DNA from: Kitasatospora sp. NA04385
Lineage (GTDB): Bacteria; Actinomycetota; Actinomycetes; Streptomycetales; Streptomycetaceae
DNA length: 64,000 nt
Direction: 5' to 3'
Assembly (NCBI RefSeq): GCF_013364235.1
Contig: NZ_CP054919.1
Span: 2,972,247 to 3,036,246, forward strand
Shown: positions 53,074-62,542 of the stretch, in pieces
How positions within the stretch are numbered: the stretch's first letter is position 1
How the letters are laid out: each line of letters starts with the position of its first letter
Notes under the pieces: model-generated
Told to the model about the DNA's origin: nothing
Databases searched by the model: none
What the model saw: the letters and a program-made list of their open reading frames with translations, nothing else
Translations under genes and position numbers: made by a program

Positions 53074-53135
53074 GAGCCCCGCCGGGGGCTCGGGGAGCGG
53101 CGGGCCCGGGTCCGTCGCGGGTTCGCCGCTCCCCG
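53074..53135. terminator. Hairpins between convergent OHCU-like and lipoprotein genes
   Basis: GAGCCCC (53074-53080) pairs with GGGGCTC (53085-53091), and CGGGGAGCGGCG (53091-53102) pairs with CGCCGCTCCCCG (53124-53135). They lie between stops at 53069 and 53168. Confidence 0.65.
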
Positions 53136-53167
53136 GGCCCCCGGTTTCCCCTTTCGGAAGCCCTTCT

Positions 53168-53848
53168 TCAGTTCTTCCTCCCGAGCTTGGCGAGTTGCGC
53201 CCGCACCACCGCCGCGTCCGGCTCCGGGGCCGGGCGGCCGGTCGCGTCGAGGGTGGTGAAGACCGCCAGGACGTCTCCGGCCCGGGCGACCAGGGCGCGC
53301 TGGGCGATGGTGGTGCCGCCGGTTTCATCCGTGAGGGTGAAGGCGGTGGCGGCGTCCGCTCCTTCGGGGGTGGGCGTGTCGAGCCGGGTGAGCAGGTGCC
53401 GGCCCGCGGTGGAGGTGAACGCCCGGCAGTGGTCGAGGACCCGGTCGATCCCGGCGTGGACGGCGGCGGCCCGGCCCGGCCGGAAGGCGAGGATGCCGGT
53501 GTAGAGGGAGGCCGGGTCGTCGCCCTCGCGGGCGATGTCGAGGTCGGCCTCGGCGAGCGGCCCGGCCGACCCCTTGGAGGGGGTGAGCGCGTCCAGGACG
53601 GGCTGGCAGGCCGGGATGTCGGAGGTCTGCGGCGGGCTGGAGATGTCGTTCTGGCCGGGCTCCATGAGCGTGACGCGCCAGCCGGGGGCGAGTTCGGCCG
53701 CGGTGACGGCCAGCGCGCGCACCGCGGCGGCGTCGTACTCGGGCGTCGCGCCGGCGGAGGGCGCGGCGCGGTCCGCGGAGGGGTCGGCCGGGGCGGTCGC
53801 GCAGCCGGCGGTGAGGACGAGGGCGGCGAGGGCGAGCAGGTGTCGCAC
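53168..53848 (-). CDS. Lipoprotein of unknown function
   Basis: This 226-residue protein has a short signal and lipobox LTAGC (Cys16), then an Ala/Asp/Pro-rich linker and a globular domain with ELAPGWRV, CQPVLDAL, DIAREGDDPASLYTGIL and DRVLDHCRAF. Two Cys in the domain could pair. It resembles the PknH-sensor/lipoprotein class of actinobacteria only loosely. GTG at 53848. It is divergent from sdhC, with a 242-bp gap. Confidence 0.75.
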   Translation of the reverse strand: MRHLLALAALVLTAGCATAPADPSADRAAPSAGATPEYDAAAVRALAVTAAELAPGWRVTLMEPGQNDISSPPQTSDIPACQPVLDALTPSKGSAGPLAEADLDIAREGDDPASLYTGILAFRPGRAAAVHAGIDRVLDHCRAFTSTAGRHLLTRLDTPTPEGADAATAFTLTDETGGTTIAQRALVARAGDVLAVFTTLDATGRPAPEPDAAVVRAQLAKLGRKN

Positions 53849-54090
53849 GGCGGTTCTCTCTGCTGGGCGGCGGTGGCGGGAGGCGCACCTTAGCGCAGTC
53901 GAGTGATGACGCAGCGTGATGGTTCCCGCCCCGATTAGGCCGTGCGTGCCTGATTGATCACACCAGGGGCCCCCGACGGCGGTTGTCGACGGCGCGTCGA
54001 TAGGATGCTCGCGGCCGGTGGACCGTATCCGGCCGGGCTGACCGACACCGAAGCCGGCCGAGCCCCCGAACCGCTTCCGGAGGGTTTTCC

Positions 54091-54471
54091 GTGCCGGCTG
54101 GAACGCTGTACCGCGGCCGGGAAGGCATGTGGAGCTGGGTGGCTCACCGAGTCACCGGCGTCCTGATCTTCTTCTTCCTGTTCGCACATGTCCTTGACAC
54201 CGCCCTGGTGCGGGTGTCGCCCGAGGCGTACGACTCGGTGATCTCCACGTACAAGATCCCGCTGGTGAACCTGATGGAGTACGGCCTGGTGGCCGCCATC
54301 CTGTTCCACGCCCTGAACGGTCTGCGGGTCGTGGCGGTGGACTTCTGGGCCAAGGGCCCGAAGTACCAGAAGCAGATGCTGTGGACCGTCGTCGGCGTCT
54401 GGGTCGTCCTGATGGCCGGCGCGTTCTACCCCGTCCTCGAGCACACCCTTCGCACCTGGTTCGGGGGCTGA
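54091..54471 (+). CDS. sdhC: Succinate dehydrogenase cytochrome b556 subunit
   Basis: This 126-residue membrane anchor has three spans. The SWVAHRVTGVLIFFFLFAHVLD segment with Ser, Arg and His, and the heme-ligand His in AAILFHALNGLR match SdhC. It holds heme b and the quinone site with SdhD. GTG at 54091 follows GGAGG. First gene of the sdhCDAB operon. Confidence 0.95.
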   Translation: MPAGTLYRGREGMWSWVAHRVTGVLIFFFLFAHVLDTALVRVSPEAYDSVISTYKIPLVNLMEYGLVAAILFHALNGLRVVAVDFWAKGPKYQKQMLWTVVGVWVVLMAGAFYPVLEHTLRTWFGG

Positions 54472-54476
54472 TCCGC

Positions 54477-54965
54477 GTGTCCACTGACACCAACGACCTG
54501 GTGGTTCCCTCGCTGCAGGCCCACACCGGCAAGGGCCTGGGCACCGGCAACCCGGCCGACGCCTTCGTGGTGGAGCCCGCCCGGGCCCGCACCCGCAAGA
54601 CCCCGCGCCGCACCCGCACCAACTTCGAGATGCTCGCCTGGCTGTTCATGCGCCTGTCGGGTGTCGTCCTGGTGGTGCTGGTCCTCGGCCACCTGATGAT
54701 CAACCTGATGCTGGACGGCGGCGTCTCCAAGGTCAGCTTCGCGTTCGTCGCGGGCAAGTGGGCCTCGCCGTTCTGGCAGTTCTGGGACCTGCTGATGCTG
54801 TGGCTGGCGATGCTGCACGGCTCCAACGGCATGCGCACCGTCATCAACGACTACGCGGAGAAGGACGCCACTCGTCTGTGGCTCAAGGGTCTCCTGGGTG
54901 TCGCGACCGTGTTCACGGTCGTCCTCGGCACCCTGGTGATCTTCACCTTCGACCCGAACATCTAG
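54477..54965 (+). CDS. sdhD: Succinate dehydrogenase membrane subunit
   Basis: This 162-residue anchor subunit has three spans, a cytosolic N-terminal tail of about 55 residues and a heme His region (LVLGHLMINLML and WLAMLHGSNGMR). GTG at 54477 is 5 bp after sdhC. It pairs with SdhC to anchor the dehydrogenase. Confidence 0.93.
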   Translation: MSTDTNDLVVPSLQAHTGKGLGTGNPADAFVVEPARARTRKTPRRTRTNFEMLAWLFMRLSGVVLVVLVLGHLMINLMLDGGVSKVSFAFVAGKWASPFWQFWDLLMLWLAMLHGSNGMRTVINDYAEKDATRLWLKGLLGVATVFTVVLGTLVIFTFDPNI

Positions 54966-54992
54966 ACGAGCCACCAGAGGCGACTGACCCCC

Positions 54993-56735
54993 ATGCAGAT
55001 TCACCAGTACGACACCGTCATCGTCGGCGCCGGCGGCGCCGGCATGCGCGCGGCCATCGAGTCCACGCAGCGCAGCCGCACCGCGGTGCTGACCAAGCTC
55101 TACCCGACCCGGTCCCACACCGGCGCGGCGCAGGGCGGCATGTGCGCCGCGCTCGCCAACGTCGAGGAGGACAACTGGGAGTGGCACACCTTCGACACGG
55201 TCAAGGGCGGTGACTACCTGGTCGACCAGGACGCCGCCGAGATCATGTGCAAGGAGGCCATCGACGCGGTCCTCGACCTGGAGAAGATGGGTCTGCCCTT
55301 CTCCCGCACCGACCAGGGCCGGATCGACCAGCGCCGCTTCGGCGGCCACTCCCGCAACCACGGCGAGGCCCCGGTCCGCCGGTCCTGCTACGCCGCGGAC
55401 CGCACCGGCCACATGATCCTGCAGACGCTGTTCCAGAACTGCGTCAAGCACGGCGTCGAGTTCTTCAACGAGTTCTACGTCCTCGACCTGCTGATCAACG
55501 AGGGCCGGACCGCCGGCGTGGTGGCCTACGAGCTGGCCACCGGCGAGATCCACGTCTTCCAGGCCAAGGCCGTGGTGTTCGCCTCCGGCGGCACCGGCAA
55601 GATGTTCAAGGTCACCTCGAACGCGCACACCCTGACCGGCGACGGCCAGGCCGTGGCGCTGCGCCGGGGCCTGCCGCTGGAGGACATGGAGTTCTTCCAG
55701 TTCCACCCGACGGGCATCTGGCGGATGGGCATCCTGCTCACCGAGGGCGCCCGCGGCGAGGGCGGCATCCTGCGCAACAAGGACGGCGAGCGCTTCATGG
55801 AGCGCTACGCCCCCGTCATGAAGGACCTCGCGTCCCGTGACGTGTGCTCCCGCGCGATCTACTCGGAGATCCGGGCCGGCCGCGGCTGCGGCCCCGACGG
55901 CGACCACGTCTACCTGGACCTGACCCACCTGCCGCCGGAGCAGCTGGACGCCAAGCTGCCGGACATCACCGAGTTCGCGCGCACCTACCTCGGCATCGAG
56001 CCCTACACGGACCCGATCCCGATCCAGCCCACCGCGCACTACGCGATGGGCGGCATCCCGACCAACGTCGAGGGCGAGGTCCTGAAGAACAACACCGACG
56101 TCGTCCCGGGCCTGTACGCCGCGGGCGAGGTCGCGTGCGTGTCGGTGCACGGCGCCAACCGCCTGGGCACCAACTCGCTGCTGGACATCAACGTGTTCGG
56201 CCGCCGGGCGGGCATCGCCGCCGCCGAGTACTCCGACAAGCACGACTTCGTGCCGCTGCCGGAGAACCCGGGCGCGCTGGTCGAGGCGCTGGTGGAGGGC
56301 CTGCGGGAGTCCACCGGCACCGAGTCGGTCGCCAAGATCCGCCAGGAGCTGCAGGAGTCGATGGACGCCAACGTGTCCGTCTACCGCACCGGCAAGACCC
56401 TGCAGCAGGCGGTCGAGGACGTGGCGGCGCTCAAGGAGCGCTTCAAGAACGTCTCGATCGCGGACAAGGGCTCGCGCTACAACACCGACCTGCTGGAGGC
56501 CGTCGAGCTGGGCAACCTGCTCGACCTGGCCGAGGTCCTGGTCGTCTCCGCGCTGGCCCGCGAGGAGTCCCGCGGCGGTCACTACCGCGAGGACTTCCCG
56601 ACCCGCGACGACGTGAAGTTCATGCAGCACACGATGGCGTACCGCGAGGTGGCCGAGGACGGCACCACCTCCATCCGCCTCGACTACAAGCCGGTCGTGC
56701 AGACCCGCTACCAGCCGATGGAGCGTAAGTACTGA
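54993..56735 (+). CDS. sdhA: Succinate dehydrogenase flavoprotein subunit
   Basis: This 580-residue subunit oxidises succinate to fumarate. It has the FAD-binding VIVGAGGAGMRAAIE, the SHTGAAQGGM segment whose His carries covalent FAD, the FHPTG active-site segment, an HYAMGG segment, VHGANRLGTNSLLD and the C-terminal helical domain. ATG at 54993; the stop overlaps sdhB (TGATG). Confidence 0.97.
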   Translation: MQIHQYDTVIVGAGGAGMRAAIESTQRSRTAVLTKLYPTRSHTGAAQGGMCAALANVEEDNWEWHTFDTVKGGDYLVDQDAAEIMCKEAIDAVLDLEKMGLPFSRTDQGRIDQRRFGGHSRNHGEAPVRRSCYAADRTGHMILQTLFQNCVKHGVEFFNEFYVLDLLINEGRTAGVVAYELATGEIHVFQAKAVVFASGGTGKMFKVTSNAHTLTGDGQAVALRRGLPLEDMEFFQFHPTGIWRMGILLTEGARGEGGILRNKDGERFMERYAPVMKDLASRDVCSRAIYSEIRAGRGCGPDGDHVYLDLTHLPPEQLDAKLPDITEFARTYLGIEPYTDPIPIQPTAHYAMGGIPTNVEGEVLKNNTDVVPGLYAAGEVACVSVHGANRLGTNSLLDINVFGRRAGIAAAEYSDKHDFVPLPENPGALVEALVEGLRESTGTESVAKIRQELQESMDANVSVYRTGKTLQQAVEDVAALKERFKNVSIADKGSRYNTDLLEAVELGNLLDLAEVLVVSALAREESRGGHYREDFPTRDDVKFMQHTMAYREVAEDGTTSIRLDYKPVVQTRYQPMERKY

Positions 56736-57508
56736 TGTCCACTCCGACCGTCGAGACGCACTCGGCCGCGCTGGACGCGGCCGAGGCGGGCAGCAGCGAG
56801 CTGATCAGCGTCACCTTCCGGATCCGCCGGTTCAACCCGGAGGAGCACCCGGACCCGGTGTGGGTGGACTACCAGCTCCTGATGGACCCGAAGGAGCGCG
56901 TCCTGGACGCGCTCAACAAGATCAAGTGGGAGCAGGACGGCACCCTCACGTACCGCCGCTCCTGCGCGCACGGCATCTGCGGTTCGGACGCCATGCGGAT
57001 CAACGGGCGCAACCGGCTGGCGTGCAAGACCCTGATCAAGGACGTCAACCCGGAGAAGCCGATCACGATCGAGGCCATCAAGGGCCTCGCGGTCCTCAAG
57101 GACCTGATCGTGGACATGGACCCGTTCTTCCAGGCGTACAAGGACGTCATGCCGTTCCTGATCACCAACGGGAACGAGCCGACCCGCGAGCGCCTGCAGT
57201 CGCAGGCCGACCGCGAGCGCTTCGACGACACCACCAAGTGCATCCTGTGCGCCGCGTGCACCTCCTCGTGCCCGGTGTTCTGGAACGACGGCCAGTACTT
57301 CGGCCCGGCGGCGATCGTCAACGCGCACCGCTTCATCTTCGACTCGCGCGACGAGGGCGGCGAGCAGCGGCTGGAGATCCTCAACGACCGTGAGGGCGTG
57401 TGGCGCTGCCGCACCACCTTCAACTGCTCGGAGGCCTGCCCGCGCGGCATCGAGGTCACCAAGGCGATCCAGGAGGTGAAGCGCGCGCTCGTCACGCGCC
57501 GCTTCTAG
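56735..57508 (+). CDS. sdhB: Succinate dehydrogenase iron-sulfur subunit
   Basis: This 257-residue subunit carries three clusters: [2Fe-2S] in CAHGICGSDAMRINGRNRLAC, [4Fe-4S] in CILCAACTSSCPVF and [3Fe-4S] in CRTTFNCSEACPRGIEV with the final Cys group. ATG at 56735 overlaps the sdhA stop. It is the last gene of the operon and is followed by a terminator. Confidence 0.97.
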   Translation: MSTPTVETHSAALDAAEAGSSELISVTFRIRRFNPEEHPDPVWVDYQLLMDPKERVLDALNKIKWEQDGTLTYRRSCAHGICGSDAMRINGRNRLACKTLIKDVNPEKPITIEAIKGLAVLKDLIVDMDPFFQAYKDVMPFLITNGNEPTRERLQSQADRERFDDTTKCILCAACTSSCPVFWNDGQYFGPAAIVNAHRFIFDSRDEGGEQRLEILNDREGVWRCRTTFNCSEACPRGIEVTKAIQEVKRALVTRRF

Positions 57509-57518
57509 CCCGACCGCC

Positions 57519-57554
57519 CGAAGGGCCCGTCCGGAGTCCCGGACGGGCCCTTCG
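57519..57554 (+). terminator. Terminator of the sdh operon
   Basis: 16-bp perfect stem (57519-57534 with 57539-57554) with loop AGTC, 10 nt after the sdhB stop. It ends with GCGTTC rather than a T-run. Confidence 0.85.
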
Positions 57555-57651
57555 GCGTTCGGCCGCGGAGCGGGGTGCGGTGAAACACCTGGTTCGGGCG
57601 GGCCGCGGAGAGGTACGGGCTCCGGAAACGTGCCCTGTGGTGGCGCGGTTG

Positions 57652-58425
57652 CTAGAAGCCGGCCCAGAGGCCGCTCCCGGGGAGCATGGCGCTGCCGCCG
57701 CCGACGTGGCCCTGGCCGTCGCCGGTGTAGAGCTTGAGGTCGTTGTTGGCGTCGATCCCGGCGATGTCCTGCTTGCCGTCACCGTTCAGGTCCCCGCCCA
57801 TCACCGAACGGAAGTTGACCCACGCACCGTTCGTCCCCAGCATCGCGCCGCCACCGCCCAGGTGACCCGCGCCGTCACCGGTGTAGAGGTTCAGGTTGTC
57901 GTTCGCGTCGATCCCCGCCACGTCCTGCTTGCCGTCACCATTGAAGTCACCCGCCGCGATCGCCTTGAAATTGGCCCACGCCCCGTTCGTCCCCAACATT
58001 GCGCCACCACCGCTGACGTGGCCCTGGCCGTCACCCGTGTAGAGCCGCATGTTGTTGTTCGCGTCGATCCCGGCGATGTCCTGCTTGCCGTCCCCGTTGA
58101 AGTCACCCGCCGCAATCGCCTTGAAATTGGCCCACGCACCGTTCGTCCCCAGCATCGCGCCGCCACCGCCCAGGTGACCCGCGCCGTCACCGGTGTAGAG
58201 GTTCAGGTTGTCGTTGGCGTCGATCCCGGCGATGTCCTGCTTGCCGTCCCCGTTGAAGTCACCCGCCGCGATCGCCCGGAAGTTGGCCCACAGCCCGGTG
58301 CTCCCCAGCATGTCGCTCCCACCACCGACATGGCCCGCGCCGTCGCCCGGGTACAACCGCATGTTGCTGTTCGCGTCGATCCCGGCCACGTCCTGCTTGC
58401 CGTCACCGTTGAAGTCCGCCACCAC
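57652..58425 (-). repeat. FG-GAP repeat array A (five 156-bp units)
   Basis: Units repeat every 156 bp (for example the motif TGTCCTGCTT at 57765 and 57921). The array begins right after a linker read as PVRPART and ends at the stop codon. First and last units match arrays B and C most closely. Confidence 0.85.
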
Positions 58426-59205
58426 CGTCCGCGCCGGACGCACCGGAGTGGTCACCGGGGTGGGCGCGCCGCCCACCACCCAGCCGTTGGTGAACGCCTG
58501 GTCGAGCGGGACGGAGAAGGCCTGCGCCAGTCGGGAGTAGCCGGCGTCGTTGGGGTGCAGTCCGTCCGCCATCTGCTGGGGGGTCAGCGCCGGCGCGTCG
58601 ACGAAGCTGAGGTGCCGTCCGGCGGCCTGCTGCTGCGCGGACCACTGGCGGACCTGGTCGTTGTACGTCGTGACCATGGACGGCATGGCCGCCTTCGCGG
58701 GGACGCCCGTCGTGGTCGGGATCAGGCCCTGGACGACGACCGTCACGTTCGGCTGGTCCGTGAAGATCCGGTTGACCAGGTCCTCGACCCGGTTGGCCGC
58801 GGTCGACGTGTTGTCGCCGTTGTTGAGGTCGTTGACGCCGATGTGCAGGAGCACCACGTCCGGGTGCGCGGCAGCCAGCCAGCCGTCGATCCCGTTGCGG
58901 ATGCCCTGGATCTCGTAGCCGCTGTGGCCCTCGTTGTCGGGGTCGGCCATCGAACCGCTGCGCGCGGAACCGACGAAGTTGACGGTGTAGCGGGACTGCT
59001 GGGCGACCAGCTGGAGCAGCGGGGCCCGGTAGCCGTTGGACGTGGAGCTCTGGTAGCCGGCGGTGATCGAGTCACCGAGCGGCATGACCTTGAGCTCCGG
59101 CGGGGTCTGGGGCGCGGCCGACGCCGAGGTCGCGGCGAGCGGGACGCTGAGCAGGCCGAGCAGGGTGGCGGCAGCGAGCGGGGCGAGGCGCTTCACGGTT
59201 GTCAT
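57652..59205 (-). CDS. Secreted SGNH hydrolase with five-repeat FG-GAP module
   Basis: This 517-residue protein has a signal peptide (cleavage after SASA, about residue 31), then an SGNH/GDSL hydrolase domain: nucleophile Ser46 in LGDSITAG, oxyanion Gly and Asn in HIGVNDLN and the Asp/His pair in MADGLHPND. Residues about 260-517 are five FG-GAP/VCBS repeats of 52 residues ([16 protein letters not shown] pattern with DxDGDG-like calcium loops), nearly identical to those of the next two genes. The head would cleave esters such as O-acetyl groups on glycans; the module is probably a propeller-like binding part. The start is at 59205. Confidence 0.88.
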   Translation of the reverse strand: MTTVKRLAPLAAATLLGLLSVPLAATSASAAPQTPPELKVMPLGDSITAGYQSSTSNGYRAPLLQLVAQQSRYTVNFVGSARSGSMADPDNEGHSGYEIQGIRNGIDGWLAAAHPDVVLLHIGVNDLNNGDNTSTAANRVEDLVNRIFTDQPNVTVVVQGLIPTTTGVPAKAAMPSMVTTYNDQVRQWSAQQQAAGRHLSFVDAPALTPQQMADGLHPNDAGYSRLAQAFSVPLDQAFTNGWVVGGAPTPVTTPVRPARTVVADFNGDGKQDVAGIDANSNMRLYPGDGAGHVGGGSDMLGSTGLWANFRAIAAGDFNGDGKQDIAGIDANDNLNLYTGDGAGHLGGGGAMLGTNGAWANFKAIAAGDFNGDGKQDIAGIDANNNMRLYTGDGQGHVSGGGAMLGTNGAWANFKAIAAGDFNGDGKQDVAGIDANDNLNLYTGDGAGHLGGGGAMLGTNGAWVNFRSVMGGDLNGDGKQDIAGIDANNDLKLYTGDGQGHVGGGSAMLPGSGLWAGF

Positions 59206-59249
59206 CCGGAATCTGTGAGGAGTTGGAAGGCTACGGGAGGTTCGGGTTC

Positions 59250-60551
<1,302 letters not shown>

Positions 60552-61325
60552 CTAGAAGCCGGCCCAGAGGCCGCTGCCGGGGAGCATGGCGCTGCCGCCG
60601 CCGACGTGGCCCTGGCCGTCGCCGGTGTAGAGCTTGAGGTCGTTGTTGGCGTCGATCCCCGCGATGTCCTGCTTGCCGTCGCCGTTCAGGTCCCCGCCCA
60701 TCACCGAACGGAAGTTGACCCACGCGCCGTTCGTGCCCAGCATCGCGCCGCCACCGCTGACGTGGCCCTGGCCGTCGCCCGTGTAGAGGTTCAGGTTGTT
60801 GTTCGCGTCGATCCCCGCGATGTCCTGCTTGCCATCACCGTTGAAGTCACCCGCCGCGATCGCCTTGAAGTTGGCCCACAACCCGGTGCTCCCCAGCATC
60901 GCGCCGCCACCGCCCAAGTGACCGGCACCGTCACCGGTGTAGAGGTTCAGGTTGTCGTTGGCGTCGATCCCGGCGATGTCCTGCTTGCCATCACCGTTGA
61001 AGTCACCCGCCGCGATCGCCCGGAAGTTGGCCCACGCCCCGTTCGTGCCCAGCATCGCGTCCCCGCCACTCAGGTGACCGGCGCCGTCGCCGATGTAGAG
61101 CCGCAGGTTGTCGTTCGCGTCGATTCCGGCGATGTCCTGCTTGCCGTCACCGTTGAAGTCACCGGCAGCAATCGCCTTGAAGTTGGCCCACAGCCCGGTG
61201 CTGCCCAGCATGTCGCTGCCCCCACCGACATGCCCCGCGCCGTCGCCCGGGTAGAGCCGCATGTTGCTGTTCGCGTCGATCCCGGCCACGTCCTGCTTGC
61301 CGTCACCGTTGAAGTCCGCCACCAC
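60552..61325 (-). repeat. FG-GAP repeat array C (five 156-bp units)
   Basis: Identical in length and register to arrays A and B. The sequence identity with array A runs on past the stop codon for about 15 bp (GCGGTTGCTAG on the plus strand at both sites). Confidence 0.85.
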
Positions 61326-61916
61326 CGTCCGCGCCGGACGCACCGGACCCGAAGGCGCGTCGTCGACGATGTTCTTGTAGCGGTAGGCCTTGTAGTCGCC
61401 GTTGGGGTGGGAGTCGAAGTAGGCGGCGTTGATCGAGACGCCGGTGACGTGCTTCACCGGGGTGGAGCCGAAGGAGTAGTAGGAGAAGGTGGTGTGGGCG
61501 GCGTCGTCCCACTTCTCGAACAGGATGACGTGGTCGTAGAAGCTGTCGAGGATGTCGCCGGCCTTGAGGTCGCTGCGGGAGATCTGGGTGGTGTAGGCGC
61601 TCCCGGCGAGGCCCTGGGTGTTGGGGCCGTCGGCGAGGTGCCAGGCCATGTCGACGTACCCGCCGCAGTCGGTGCGGTAGTAGCGGCCGGAGGAGTCGGG
61701 GTACGAGCCGCCCTGGTTGTAGGTGATGGACTTGCCGAGCCAGTACTGGGCGCGCTGGATCACCTCGGAGCGGGTGATCTGGCCGCCGACCGCCGAGGCG
61801 GCCTGGGCGGTGGTCGCGGTGGCGATGGTGGCGGCGGTGGTGGCGACCGCGCCGGAGGCGGCGATGGCGGCGGCCAGGGCGAGGCTGGTGAGCTTGGAGC
61901 GGCGGGAAGAAGGCAT
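60552..61916 (-). CDS. Secreted NlpC/P60-like cell-wall hydrolase with five-repeat FG-GAP module
   Basis: This 454-residue protein has a signal peptide (cleavage after AQAA, about residue 40) and a cysteine-hydrolase domain of NlpC/P60 or amidase type: Cys84 in RTDCGGYVDMAW, His129 in SFYDHVILFEKW, and an EVIQRAQYWLGKSITY start. It probably cuts peptide cross-links in peptidoglycan. Residues about 197-454 are the same five FG-GAP repeats. ATG at 61916. The gap to the Rpf gene is 123 bp and has no clear terminator. Confidence 0.86.
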   Translation of the reverse strand: MPSSRRSKLTSLALAAAIAASGAVATTAATIATATTAQAASAVGGQITRSEVIQRAQYWLGKSITYNQGGSYPDSSGRYYRTDCGGYVDMAWHLADGPNTQGLAGSAYTTQISRSDLKAGDILDSFYDHVILFEKWDDAAHTTFSYYSFGSTPVKHVTGVSINAAYFDSHPNGDYKAYRYKNIVDDAPSGPVRPARTVVADFNGDGKQDVAGIDANSNMRLYPGDGAGHVGGGSDMLGSTGLWANFKAIAAGDFNGDGKQDIAGIDANDNLRLYIGDGAGHLSGGDAMLGTNGAWANFRAIAAGDFNGDGKQDIAGIDANDNLNLYTGDGAGHLGGGGAMLGSTGLWANFKAIAAGDFNGDGKQDIAGIDANNNLNLYTGDGQGHVSGGGAMLGTNGAWVNFRSVMGGDLNGDGKQDIAGIDANNDLKLYTGDGQGHVGGGSAMLPGSGLWAGF

Positions 61917-62152
61917 GGCGGAGTTCCCCTCGTGGCAGGTTCTGGAGAAGGCGGGGTGGTGTGCCGACCGCACGGAGCGGCTCGGCGGCGCATCGGTGGA
62001 CGGCTGTCCTGCAGGAACAGCGGTCGGTGGGCGTGGGCCCGGGAGCGGGGGTTCAGTGCCTGCGCGGTGCCGGTGGCCTCGTTGGCCTCCCGCTCCGGGG
62101 CGGGTCCGGGCTACTCGCGCCGCAGGTCGGCGTGGACGGCGTCCGGGGAGGG

Positions 62153-62299
62153 TCAGCCCCAGCCGAGGCTGCCGTCGGCCACGGTCACGCTGTGGGCCGG
62201 GGCGTCGGAGGCGAGGACGTTGACCGCGGCGGGTGCGGCGAACAGGGCGGCGAGGACGAGGGCGTTGACCGCGGCGGCCATGACCGGACGGGTGCGCAT
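62153..62299 (-). CDS. Small secreted peptide
   Basis: This 48-residue open frame has ATG at 62299, AGGAG about 10 nt upstream, a hydrophobic signal segment (PVMAAAVNALVLAALFAAP) and a short tail ending DGSLGWG. No Cys, no lantibiotic or bacteriocin motif. It is probably exported, and lies upstream of the wall-hydrolase genes on the same strand. Function unknown; it could be a small structural or signalling peptide. Shadows in the longer frame above are not used. Confidence 0.55.
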   Translation of the reverse strand: MRTRPVMAAAVNALVLAALFAAPAAVNVLASDAPAHSVTVADGSLGWG

Positions 62300-62542
62300 G
62301 ACGGTGGTTCTCCTGAGCGGCTGTGGCAGACGGGTGGGTACTGGTTCGGCGTCCCGCGGTTGACGCCTCTTCCGGTGTGCCACCCGGTCTGTCTCCCTGG
62401 CGGCGATCACTAGCTTCGTCCGCCCCGGGGCCCACCGGAAGGCGTTCCGGATGTCGTCAACCGGACTGTCCGGAGGCAGCCATAACAACGTGTACATGAC
62501 AATAAAATCGGCCGGGGCACCTCGCTCCCCCGTGGCGTCGCG
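62300..62542. other. Intergenic region before the small secreted peptide
   Basis: It contains an AT-rich patch (ATGACAATAAAATC, 62496-62509) that stands out against the GC-rich background and may be a promoter. No gene is supported. Confidence 0.5.
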
